Below, piece after piece: positions 22,701 through 32,727 of a DNA stretch of 64,000 bases. The stretch spans positions 203,455,627 to 203,519,626 of the forward strand of contig CM035407.1 of assembly GCA_020310875.1 (NCBI GenBank), in the 5' to 3' direction. A program made the position numbers and the translations under genes. The notes under the pieces were generated by a model, which saw nothing but the letters and a program-made list of their open reading frames with translations, made no database searches and was not told where the DNA came from. This stretch comes from Ceratopteris richardii (taxonomy: Eukaryota > Streptophyta > Polypodiopsida > Polypodiales > Pteridaceae). Numbering within the stretch: position 1 is the first letter of the stretch; the number at the start of each line of letters is the position of its first letter.

Positions 22701-25000
22701 ACGTATCCATGAATTTCACTCCATAATTATAGTTAGTGTATGCCAAGACAATTACACCTTTATTGGAAAAAGGTGTAGGATGTATAAGTTCCATAAACTA
22801 AAACCCTCTTTAAATCATGCAAAAGTTCCAATTTTGAACTTTGTTCATTCAAAGGATGGTGTAAAATGTCCATGCATCTTTCCTTTTGTGCATATGAGTT
22901 GTCATAATGTATACGTAAATCATGAACATATTTATGCACAACCAATCTTTCTTTTCCAAAAACATATGAATTTGATGCATGGTGCAAATTATTTCCATGA
23001 CTTAAGTGTATGTGACCAAACAAATAAGGCCACCTCAATCTATGCATCCTTTTTCAAATTCATGTCTACTATGACATGCAGTATATGTTCTTTAGTTTGG
23101 GAAGAAAAGAAAGAGGCGCAAATACTTACCTAGAAATTATGCTTTGTCCATCACATGAATTTACTTTAGTGATCTCATGGTGATGAAGTAGGCTTGGGTC
23201 ATCGCACTCCTTCCCTTTCATATTGGCACTTCAAGCTTACTTGAATGCCCAATTTGTGTACCTAGCTTTAAAGTTTCGGATCGAACATCTTCCTCTTGAG
23301 GCAGGGGCAAGGTTTCAACCCCTGCCAATAGCCATAGTTGGTATTTAATGGGCCTTCGGTGAGAATTCAAACCTATCTCCTTCTCATCTTTGGGTCGTAT
23401 ATGTGGTGCCACCTTTGAAGTCATGCATCTATATATGCATACTCAAGGGTGCCAGACTGTGCACATGCATCATGAAACCATGCATCTAATGTATATATAC
23501 ATATGCGAGGATGTGGACTTCATGCATAGCCATGCACATGCTTCCTTTCCCTTGGGAAAAAACTTCTCGAATAAAGTCATGCTCATATTAATGGATGATC
23601 TAGTGTATAAAAAATTGTTTTTTGTGCATAAGAATTCTATGCACTTATTTCTTCCCTTTATATGTCATTAAGCAAATAATGCATGACATTGAGAAAAACA
23701 CATTTAAATCTAATATCCTTTGTCCTTGCTTCATGATTCTCCATAAGTTCTTGAATGGATGCCTTCCCTCTTTGTTGCTTCATTAAAGCTTGGTAGAAGG
23801 CTCCAAATAAAGCATAGTGTTAATTACATTCGCTTATGGAACAAAAGCGATGATAAAATACTTCCTCAATATCTTTGATGAAGGCCATTCATTTGCGAGC
23901 ATCCTCATCTTGGTAAGGTTCTCAATTTTCGAGGCCATAGTCCTCTTTTGATTCCGAATTCAATTTGATGAAGATGCATGCTCCTCCATGTTTGGGTTTG
24001 TATCTCCAACACAAAGCTTTGAGGAAGAGATCGTGACCGCCCAGCCCGGATGACTCCACTTGCCTACTAACCCATCATAGTGCACTGGTGTAGGTATATA
24101 CACGCTTTTGTTTTTGTTTTTGTTGGCTTTTTTCTTCATGTTTTTCATTTCCCATGTCTTGAGAGTTAGGAAGAGGTAGAAAAGAGCATATACCCTACCC
24201 TTCTTGCACATCATGCGTACACAAAAAATAGAAAAGAACACATCCATAAAAGCTTATAGATCGATGTTCTCCTTGCCATTACTTCTTAGGGCATAAGGAT
24301 TATATGGCATAATGGATTAATTGCAAACAAGCTTATGAAATTGGATTTACTTATCTTATCTTTAAGTCCTTTCCTTAGGCATAATGTTGTACAAGCATCC
24401 TCAAAATTTCCTACTTAGTCTCATTCATAGTCGATGATCAATGTTCTCCAAGAGGTGAGTCAAGCTCCACTTTAGGAGCCTCATCATTGTTGCATATAAC
24501 TAACTGGTCTATCTAACCCCAACAAAGTTCATTTTCCTCACTAGGTATCTCCTCAGAGATGTCATAGTAAAAATACCGGTCATTTGCATACCCAACCCAA
24601 CAAAGTAAATACTCCTCGAACTAGTGAAATGGAAATTCAATGTCAAGATCTTGGTTCAAAATGTACTAGTCAATGGGCCTCTTCCATGTCGTATTCCATC
24701 TGTAGGCTCTCGATAGGTATCTCCATGCTCGCTAGTGCTTGATCTACAAAATATATCACAAGGTTGAATAGGGCATTTTAGTATCCTTGATCAGCCATCT
24801 CTCACCTAGTTCCTAATGATCCTGCATAACAACACACTCAGTTTATTAGTTTCCATGGTCTCAGTCAATAGGGGGTAGATTGTTTGAGGAAAAAGAAAAT
24901 GCCACAGTTACTTTGCTCTCTTATCCAGCCCCACATTTCTTGTAAGATCATCTAGGTCAAGCAAAAGAATCCCATAATCCAATGGTTCACTCGGAATCTA
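19800..25000. other. Unresolved AT-rich region without recognised genes
   Basis: I found no convincing protein family, RNA gene or LTR pair here. A reverse-strand frame at 21671-21901 (76 codons) precedes a purine tract near 21632, so a decayed retroelement is possible, but I cannot name it. A short perfect hairpin (GGCAGGGG/CCCCTGCC, 23300-23307 with 23319-23326) and a cluster of CATGCA words at 23420-23545 are the only clear small structures. Open frames at 22780-23133 and 22760-23047 overlap on opposite strands and look like chance. Confidence 0.45.
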
Positions 25001-25002
25001 TT

Positions 25003-25779
25003 CTATGCAACCGATCCAACCATCCTTTCTACGTTCCACCAACTATCAAAATGCCTATCTCTGTAAGGTTTTGAGCTAATGACTTCGGCACATTCGACAC
25101 CAACCAATCCTGACTTCTTTAGTCTACTACCATGATTTCCAACACCCTTTGCATGAGACTCTTTACTCACCTTGCTCCTTTCCAGTTCATTATCCAATGT
25201 GTGTTTTCTCTTAAGTCTTTCATGTCTAGAAGTCCTTTCTTCACAAGCATTTTGGTCATGCATGTCGATTGCATCCTCATGTCTTCCATAGTTATGAGCC
25301 TTTGCTTTATATCTAGAAGGAGTCTCTTTTCCACATACTTCCTCAAAATCTTCCTTCCTTGCCATTTATCTATCCCTACTAAATCAACATCTCCAATAAT
25401 GCCTCCCCTTGTCTCTATCATTCAAGAGGTCTCTCCTTTGATCATTTATTTCCTTGCTAGAACCATCACTGTCTATACACCACTTGTCTCTTCCAGATCT
25501 GCCCCTACCTTTGGGGCCTTTCCTACCTATGTCACTTCTCATGGAGTCATGTGCTTTGCTTTTGCTAGTAGGTTGATGACCATCTTGTCTTACCATCTTC
25601 TTTGTATGATACCCTTGATTATGAGCCTTAGAAGAACAACTCCCATCATGTGAAGGATTTCTTCTCCTTATGGAAAGATTAGCCAGATTTCTAATTACCT
25701 TCTCTTTCAGTGCAAAACCCACTTCTACCGCATCATCTTCTTCCATCCTCGCTCTCTTTTGATTTATAATAGTGTGCAT
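25003..25779 (-). pseudogene. Unidentified charged, nuclear-type protein fragment
   Basis: Two reverse-strand frames follow each other, 25779-25384 (131 codons) and 25365-25003 (120 codons), both rich in Arg, Lys, Asp, Ser and His with no hydrophobic segments. The first begins with a KRARMEEDDAVEVG segment and a predicted short helix (KEKVIRNLANLS), then a disordered basic stretch. The second is similar in composition, so they may be one protein broken by a frameshift near 25380. The composition differs from the retroelement proteins around it and resembles plant nuclear RNA-associated proteins. I do not recognise the family, and it could be an exon of a host gene or captured gene fragment. 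Confidence 0.35.
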
Positions 25780-26170
25780 GCATCATTGACCAATAATTCT
25801 TTAACTCTTCCTTCCCCATTCGGCTTACTTTCTCCAACTCAACTCCCCCATTCACTGCTCGTGCATTCGGTTCTCTTTTCATCATCATCTTTGACCTTTG
25901 ACATCTATTCTAGAATTCAACTTCTAGAGCCATGACTTTTTTCTCGAGTGTCTTCCTTCCATTGCGGTTGCTATTTCAGGGTTCGGTTCATCTTCAAGGA
26001 TTCCTACATCCAGGGAGTTCCTGGTCTTCCCTTCTTCCAGTCTAAATTCATTGTGTAGCATTCAAATTGATTTGTACGTGCCAACCATCCTAGCAACTCC
26101 TAATTGGAATTGTCTTCATAAGCTACGGGATTCTCATACTCCCCCATTCTTGTGTTTTAGATTTGGATAC

Positions 26171-26329
26171 CTGTAGGTTGAATCCATCCTGAAGTAAATC
26201 CTTGTAAGGCTTAGTGTTCAAAGCAAACCTCACACACACTTTTTCTTGCTGTTCCTTTTCTTTTGCCTTTTTCTCCATTTCATCAATTGTCGTCAGCCTC
26301 TTGCCGGTTGAGTTTGAGGAAACCTGGAT
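26171..26329 (-). pseudogene. Possible exon with splice-like borders
   Basis: On the reverse strand a 159-nt open segment (53 codons, no stop) runs from an acceptor-like TGTGCAG at 26330 to a strong donor ACAG/GTATCC at 26171-26165. It begins and ends in the same phase. The peptide is helical and charged in the middle (DEMEKKAKEKEQQEK), then VCVRFALNTKPYKDLL. It lies upstream of the charged frames at 25779-25003 on the same strand, so these could be exons of one host gene. A copia LTR at 26378 interrupts whatever was upstream. The family was not recognised. Confidence 0.35.
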
Positions 26330-26377
26330 CTGCACATGGTCGGATTTTGGTCCAATTGTGATAAAGCATGTGCACCA

Positions 26378-26860
26378 GTTGTTGGGAAAGATGGATGGAC
26401 ACTCCAAGAAATGAGTAGGTACTACTAATCCCTGCTTTGTACCAGCCCTCTTTTGCTTCAAAGTTGGGTTGTAGGCCCTCTTAGTTTTCCAATGACACTA
26501 AACAACTGCATATGTGCTTTTGGAAATGATGTGAGAAATGACTGATACAAAACAAACTACTTCCAACTTCAAGAATCAATGAAAAATTTCTATTTTTGTT
26601 CATACACCTGCTGCTTGTTAAGTTCAGTGATTCCAGTACAATAGGAATTAGAAAATTCCTTTTGGAGATATCAAATTAGCTTAATGAGCTAATGATTCCA
26701 AGTGGACTATACACAGAGCAATCAATTTAACAATCAAATCATTACCCTCGATGTTTTAGGACCTTTGCAAAGTTTGACTAGTGACCACCTCGATGCACTT
26801 TTCTCCCAATTTACTGAATAGAATGCCTTCAAAATTTGTTAGCATGTAGCGTACTTAGAT
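26378..26860 (+). repeat. Copia LTR, relative of the copia C 3' LTR
   Basis: Starts TGTTGGGAAAGATGGATGG and aligns throughout with 5493-5990. No copia coding sequence flanks it, so it is a solo LTR or a remnant cut by gypsy K, whose gag begins within about 10 bp of its right end. No target duplication was found. Confidence 0.65.
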
Positions 26861-26867
26861 CTGATTC

Positions 26868-27725
26868 AAACAAGGGAAACGATGCTACACCTGTGGAGGA
26901 GACCATATGGCCAATGTGTGCCCTATCATGGCACAACCACAAGTGAACCCTAATAGCCAATACTGCACCCTAGAAAGGAGATATACCAACCACAATGCAC
27001 AAGATTGTCCTTATAATAAACAAGCTATTAGACAAAATTATCCTCAGATGTATCCAGAACAAGGAAAATACCAGAATCAGTACCCTCAATACTAGTATGG
27101 TAGGCCCCAACAATCCTATCAACCACCCTATCAAGGGCAGCAAAGACCTCAAGCAGTTCTAGCATAGCAACCCCCTCCTCTTGCCAATGTGATTTCAGTG
27201 AAGTATGCAGCACCAGAAGAAAATCTGAATAGAGCATTAGTGCTAGTAACACCATTACTTTCGAAAAGTGACCCGAGTGATCATAGTTTTGACTCCACTC
27301 ATATTGATAGCCCACAGGCTTACTACATGCAGTCCCCTAATCACATTGAGTCATACTATTATGAAGAGCCGAGTGAACCTAGTTGGGAGTCGGAGTATGC
27401 TAATGTCATGTACGCAAATCCTAACTCTAGGCCTCAACCTAGGCAGATAAGACCCCCATTTCCTAGAGGACCATGCTATCGATGTCAAGGAGATCACCTC
27501 ATTCATGATTGCCCCATACCTGCACTGACACAACCCCAATCTGTGACAATTCAAGGCTTTTGTCCAGATTGTGGGAAGAAGCACTTGTTACGAGAGTGTC
27601 CGAAGAATCCCACCAAGATGCCAAAAAATTGCTCCTATCAACGTTATTGGGTTAGTGGTAGACTACATGGGAAGTGTGACTTCCAGGACCCTAGTGCAAG
27701 TCATCAGGAGAGCTCAGGCACTTAA
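26868..27725 (+). pseudogene. gag: Gypsy K: Gag nucleocapsid part, 5'-truncated
   Basis: Gag lacks its capsid half because the copia LTR abuts it. The remaining part has four zinc-knuckle-like motifs: CYTCGGDHMANVC (26883), a variant with one Cys replaced (CTLERRYTNHNAQDC, near 26968), CYRCQGDHLIHDC (27475) and CPDCGKKHLLREC (27561). Three use the spacing C-X2-C-X3-H-X4-C, one residue shorter than the usual CCHC knuckle. Between them is a Tyr/Gln/Pro-rich linker with Y-E-E-P-S repeats. Zinc knuckles bind RNA for packaging. Stops occur near 27090 and 27165. A frameshift near 27620 shifts the rest of Gag into the frame at 27571-28536. Confidence 0.85.
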
Positions 27726-28536
27726 GGAAAACCAAGACTTAGGCCAGGAAAAGATTTTTGAGGTTAGCGAGATCAAGAGTCAGAATAAGAAGAGGACAAG
27801 AGCTTGGAGAGAAAGTCGTGAACGAATGAAAAGGCAATGGGCAAAGAAGATGAGCGAACTCGAGGAAAGCCTGAGAGAAACCAAGGCCAAAATAATAGAA
27901 ATCACATCTCAAATGCACTCTAACACATCACCCCCTTCACCATCCTCATCATTATCCATCCCACAACCTTCTAACCCACCACACATAACCAACCCTCCAC
28001 CCCGAGTAGGATCAATCTTCGCAGATCCCACTCCCGAGGACATAGACATGATGCTTAGAGCATATCAGGCTACAATCCAAGAAGGGCCAAATGTGACAGA
28101 TCATGAAAAGTGTTACCCTAGAGCTGATCTAGAGGTTGAATGAACCAAGCTTTGTGCCAAGATGGTAGAGTTGGCTCAAACCATGTTTGAAGCCAGTCGC
28201 CTCTTCAATTGCTCTAGTTTAGCTAGGACTCAATTGCATTTTGATGGACTGTTAGACAGATTGGAGAGACTAGTTGTAAAATCAAGAAAGGACGCCACCT
28301 CCCAGGGTAAGGACAAAGTGAGTGAAAGAATGAGCATTCCTCCCAAGGATGCTTATGTGGCCAATTCCACTAAACCAGACACCACTTGTTCTATGAATAA
28401 ATATTCCCAAGAATTTATAAGAGAGATCCAAGAAGAGAAGTGGGCTAAAGAAAGTGAAGCTCCCCCTCCCATTGAATTTGTGGATGATTTGCATGATCAA
28501 TTCCCACAAGACCTTCCTTCCATCTATCGAGGGTAG
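27571..28536 (+). pseudogene. gag: Gypsy K: Gag C-terminal coiled-coil and linker
   Basis: Continues Gag in the next frame. It contains a long Arg/Lys/Glu helix (KRTRAWRESRERMKRQWAKK, near 27790), a Ser/Pro-rich hinge, then VGSIFADPTPEDIDMMLRAYQ, which is clearly related to P at 56220-56290 (ILADPKPDDLDMWLKAYQ). A TGA at 28141-28143 splits it. The segment links the nucleocapsid to the protease. Its function is unknown beyond being conserved between K and P. Confidence 0.75.
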
Positions 28537-28822
28537 ATTAGACTTCGAGTCTAATTCCTTGCAGGAATTACCCCATTTTAGAGGCCCTTTGGAAGCAAAA
28601 TCCACCTATATGAGAGCACTCACAGTCCTTGTAAGAAAGGAAAATTCGGTCATACCTAGGAATACAGAGGTAGTGAAAAACACTAAAGTGCACTGCAATC
28701 TCACTTTAGAGGAGATACTAAAGGTTAAGCCAGAATTGTGGAAACACATAGCCAACCAAGTGCTAGAAGTAGCGAAACCTTGCTCCCAAGTAGGATCTCA
28801 TAGAACCGTGCCATAAATACCT

Positions 28823-29199
28823 TTGGACAAAATAGGAGACATGAGTGAAGGTAAAGAAGGAAACACCTATCTTCCCATTACCCATCAAGGTTACACCACC
28901 AAAGCAATTTTGGCCTTAGGTGCAGGAGTTGCAATTGCTGCAACTTCCCTATGGAAGCGTTGGGGCAAGCCAGCACTGAGGCCAACGAGAATGAAATTGC
29001 AAATGGTCGATGGTCACATAGAAAGACCATGGGGTTACTAGAAGGGATAACTCTCACTACATGTGGTGTAGAGTTTGAACATACTTTTGCTATATGTGAC
29101 TTTAGCAAGAATCAAGCCTATGAGATGATTTTGGGAAGATCATTTATGCGGCAATTGCAAGTGGTACAAGATTGGGGAACCAATTCATTGTATTTATAA
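28823..29199 (+). pseudogene. pol: Gypsy K: retropepsin lacking the catalytic Asp
   Basis: Aligns with the P protease at 57030-57400: SEGKEGNTYLP, GYTTKAILALGAGVAIA, LWKRWGKPALRPTRMKLQ, then LTTCGVEFEHTFAICDF and YEMILGRSF. At the active site P has DTGAG but K has ALGAG (GAC to GCC and ACA to TTA), so the catalytic aspartate is gone. A frameshift near 29000 moves the second half into another frame. The domain would have cut Gag-Pol. This copy cannot. Confidence 0.85.
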
Positions 29200-30090
29200 C
29201 ACTTAGGTGTTACAACCAAAGTCAATCTCAAGGATTACTCTCATAAAGACGTACCCCCTATTCAATGGAATCCCATCGATAGAGATAAGGATGATACAGA
29301 ATCAGTGCATTCCATAGGATCAGGATCCTCATGGATGCATGAAGACACCCACTTATGGATGTGCAAAGTAGTAGTAGAAGAATAGAAGAGAGAAAAAGCA
29401 AGAGAGGTAAGTGCGAAGGAAACTCATAGATCAATTCAAGACCCAACCTATGCACCTGTAGTATTTCCTTACGAAGAATTTGAACCTCATGGTTGGGCGG
29501 AGATCTTAGCAACTATGGATGTAGCCATCAATGAAGAACAATGGACACCCCACTGTGACGAGGATGGCTATGACATTTCAGCCTTCACAATAGAGCCAAT
29601 CATGTGTGATCCAATTATTGAAGAATGTGAACCTAGCACTGATACATTCGTGGACACAAGTGACTCCGATTTAGAGTCAATTATAATGGGCCCTCCTTTT
29701 GCATCAGATGAGGAATATTTCTACAAAGTAGAAGCTCACCCTCAAAGACACGAAGAAATTATGAACGAGGTCAAATTAACCACACAAGAGACTAATAAGA
29801 ACGAAGGCAAGAAGAGGAAGAAGAGAGAAGTCACACCAAAGGAAGAAGAGAGAAGTCACACCAAAGGAAGAAGAATCTTTGTTTGAGGTCCCTGAAAATT
29901 TCAAGAAATATGAAATGGAAGATAGGTGAGTCATGGTAAGAATGCCTAAACGAGAAGCCATCATAGGAGAGGCCTATGATAACAAAGAAACTACAAAGAA
30001 AATCATAGTGACCATAGAGGAAGGTGAAGAGCAATGCACATACATAGGACACAACCTAAGTGAAGATGAGGAGCAGGAGTTGATAGCCTT
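29200..30090 (+). pseudogene. pol: Gypsy K: acidic linker between protease and RT
   Basis: After a TAA at about 29197 the frame continues with a conserved block (SSWMHEDTHLWMCK, also in P as SWMHEDA.FWMCK), FEPHGWAEILATMDV and an Asp/Glu-rich stretch. A 25-bp direct tandem duplication at 29821-29845 and 29846-29870 shifts the frame; the original frame resumes as SLFEVPENFKKYE and MPKREA. The same linker is present in P and F, so it belongs to the lineage. Its role is unknown. Confidence 0.7.
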
Positions 30091-30091
30091 A

Positions 30092-31480
30092 CTATGAGAA
30101 TATAGAGATGTGTTTGCATGGAGTTACAAGGACCTGAAAGGTAAAGACCCTGACATATGTTCACATATGATCCCCATGACCTCAGATGCCAGACCCTCTA
30201 AACAGAAGCCATACACATACAATGACAACTATGCTGCCAAGATCAAAGAAGAGATAGATCGGTTGGTTGAAGCTGGATTTATCTATGGAATCGAGCACAC
30301 TGAATGGGTATCCCTCATTGTAGTGGTGCCCAAAAAGAATGGAAAATTATATGTATGCATTAACTTGAAGAAGGTTAAGGCAGCCACTATCAGAGATAGT
30401 TGTCCGCTTCCTATCACTGAGCATCTATTAGAAAGGGTAGTAGGCAAGGAAGTGTACAACTTCCTGGATGGGTTCTGTGGTTACAATCAAGTAGCCATTG
30501 CACCAGAAGATCAACATGACGGCTTTTGCCACAAAGTGGGGCATATTTGCTTTTTGGGTAATGCCATTTGGTCTAACCAATGCGCCTGCAACCTTCCAAA
30601 GACTGATGTGCCATGTGTTTAAAGAGTTCCTGAGGAAGAATTTGGAAGTCTATGTTGATGATCTCTGTGCCTATTCCAACATTAGACAAACACATATACC
30701 TGAACTCAAGCAAATCTTTGACAAATGTAGAGAATATCAAGTGTGCTTGAACCTAGAAAAGTTTGTTTTCATGGTTAGGCAAGGCAAGATTCTAGGACAC
30801 ATAGTGTCAAAGAACGACATATCCACTAACGAAGAGAAAGTGAGAGCTATCGCAGAACTATCTAGGCCAAAGAATGTCAAGGAAGTGCAAGCTTTCACGG
30901 GGCATTGTGGCTATTATCGACGTTTTATACACATGTATGCCATCATTGCAAAGCCTTTGTACGGACTTTTGACCAATTTTGAGTGGGCTGATGAATGTGA
31001 GAAATCTTTCAATGAGCTTAAACAGCAATTGTGTTCAACACCAATCTTGACTACACCAGATTGGAACAAGTCGTTCCATGTCCATGTGGATTCATCCAAG
31101 TATGCTATTGGGTGTGTACTTGCACAACCAATTGGTGAAGGTAACATTAATCTTCTAATAGCATATGCCAGTAGACAATTGAATGCAGCTGAACGAAACT
31201 ATACCACTACCGAGAGAGAAGGATTGGGCATGGTGTATGCAGTTAAAAATTTTAGGCCGTATTTGCTTGCAAATAAGTTCAAATCTTTTACTGATCATCA
31301 AGCTCTATTGTATTTTGTAAACAAGCCATGTAACAAAGGAAGATTAGTAAGATGGTTCCTCTTACTAATGGAATATGACTTCGAGGTAGTGGTGAGGAAA
31401 GGCAAGACTCATTTGAGAGCAGATCATCTCTCGAGGCTCACATCCGAAGAGGCCCCACAAGGAGTATCAGATGACCTTCC
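30092..31480 (+). pseudogene. pol: Gypsy K: reverse transcriptase and RNase H
   Basis: Well-preserved gypsy RT: EYRDVFAWSYKDLKG, VVVPKKNGKLYVCINLKKV, YNFLDGFCGYNQVAIAPED, then after a 2-bp deletion at 30517/30518 (the aligned P sequence has two more A residues) FGLTNAPATFQRLM, the active site EVYVDDL near 30645-30665, and LGHIVS. RNase H follows with FHVHVDSSKYAIGCVL, YTTTEREGLGMVYAV, FTDHQALLYFV and a final LRADHLSRL. After the deletion the frame stays open for over 400 codons to 31721. Catalytic aspartates are present, but the deletion prevents a complete protein. Confidence 0.92.
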
Positions 31481-31599
31481 TGATGCTTACTTGTTTGATT
31501 TGGAAGTTGTACCACAGTGGGCCAAGACCTTAGTGCCAGTACTAACATATGAGCCTAAACATCCAGTAGTAAACACTCAATATAGGGAGGTAGTAAAAG

Positions 31600-32700
31600 C
31601 CCAGGAGTACCATATCATGGCAGGGAGTATGTACAAACATACAGATCAAGGAATATTAGCTTGTTGTGTGGAAGAGGATGAGTACGCGAAGTGGTTGCAA
31701 TTAGCACATGTGGTGCATTAGATCAACACTACTCGAGGCAAAGAACTTTACAGACACTAAGGAGACTTGGAGTGCACTGGCCAACTATGGAAGCAGATGT
31801 CCATAGGATGTGCAAGGAATGCCCAATTTGTCATAATAAACCACCAGTGGAACATGCCACTCTTTATCGAGTGTCTTAAGTGCCAGATTGGAGCGAGCCA
31901 TTAGTAGCCTTCCTGAGGACAAAAACATTCCCCCAAGAGATGACATTGGCTAGACAAAGGAACTCAGAACAAGAAACGTCAGACTATACTCTCATTGGAG
32001 ATAATCTATACAGACGAGGAAAAGATGGGTATCTTAGATTATGTGTCCATGAGAGTGAATATCTTAAGATCTTGGAAACTGCTCACCAAGGTGTAGTAGG
32101 AGGACACTTTGGACCAAATAGGGTGATCAAGGCAATACTATTTGCAAGTCTTTGGTGGCCCACGCTTCACATGGATGCACATACCTATGTGAAGAGGTGT
32201 GGTGTTTGTCAGCAAACTCAATACCCTATACGTAAAGATGAGATGCCATTGAAACCTATGATGGGTGGATGTGCATTCTCTAAGTGGGCAATAGACTTTG
32301 TCAGTCCTACTAATCCCCCAGCTAAGGGTTCCCATGCTGAATACATTATTGTGGCCACAGACTATCTAACCAAATGGGTAGAAGTAAAAGCTACACCCAG
32401 ACTATAGCTAAGTTCTTATTTGAGAATGTGTTGACTAGATATGAACTACCAATAGAGCTAGTGAGTGATAGAGGCACGTACTTCTTGAATGAAGTCATCG
32501 AAAGCCTTCTCCAAGAATTCTTGGTGATACATAAGAAGTCTGCCCCCTATCATCCACAAGCTAATGGACAACCCGAGAGCACTAATAAGATTCTATGCAA
32601 TGTACTAACGAAATTGGTGAATAATAAATGCTCTGATTGGGATAAACAGCTACACCATGTTGTTTGGGCATAGCTTATGGTGTAGTGGAAACACTCTGAT
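31600..32700 (+). pseudogene. pol: Gypsy K: integrase with doubled zinc-binding module
   Basis: Two consecutive N-terminal zinc-binding modules are visible. The first (31606-31850) runs YHIMAGSMYKHTDQG to MCKECPICHN, with a frame change near 31715. The second (31984-32220) runs YTLIGDNLYRRGKDGYL, AHQGVVGGHFGPNRV, LWWPTLHMDAHTYVKRCGVC. A conserved linker with WSEPLVAFLRT joins them. The catalytic core follows with AIDFVSP (first Asp), LVSDRGTYF (second Asp, after a frameshift near 32380) and YHPQANGQPES (Glu). The C-terminal domain is missing: after about 32720 the sequence runs into ORF3. Two further stops follow the core. The doubled module is shared with P. Confidence 0.88.
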
Positions 32701-32727
32701 CAGCGTTACAGGGGCCTTCCATTCAAT

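Noticed and set aside
22780..23133. 117-codon forward frame
   Set aside because: It overlaps a reverse frame of similar length and has no recognisable motif or codon pattern; composition follows the AT-rich background.
24097..24125. (GTTTTT)n tract as regulatory element
   Set aside because: Short low-complexity run, common in AT-rich DNA, with nothing around it to support function.
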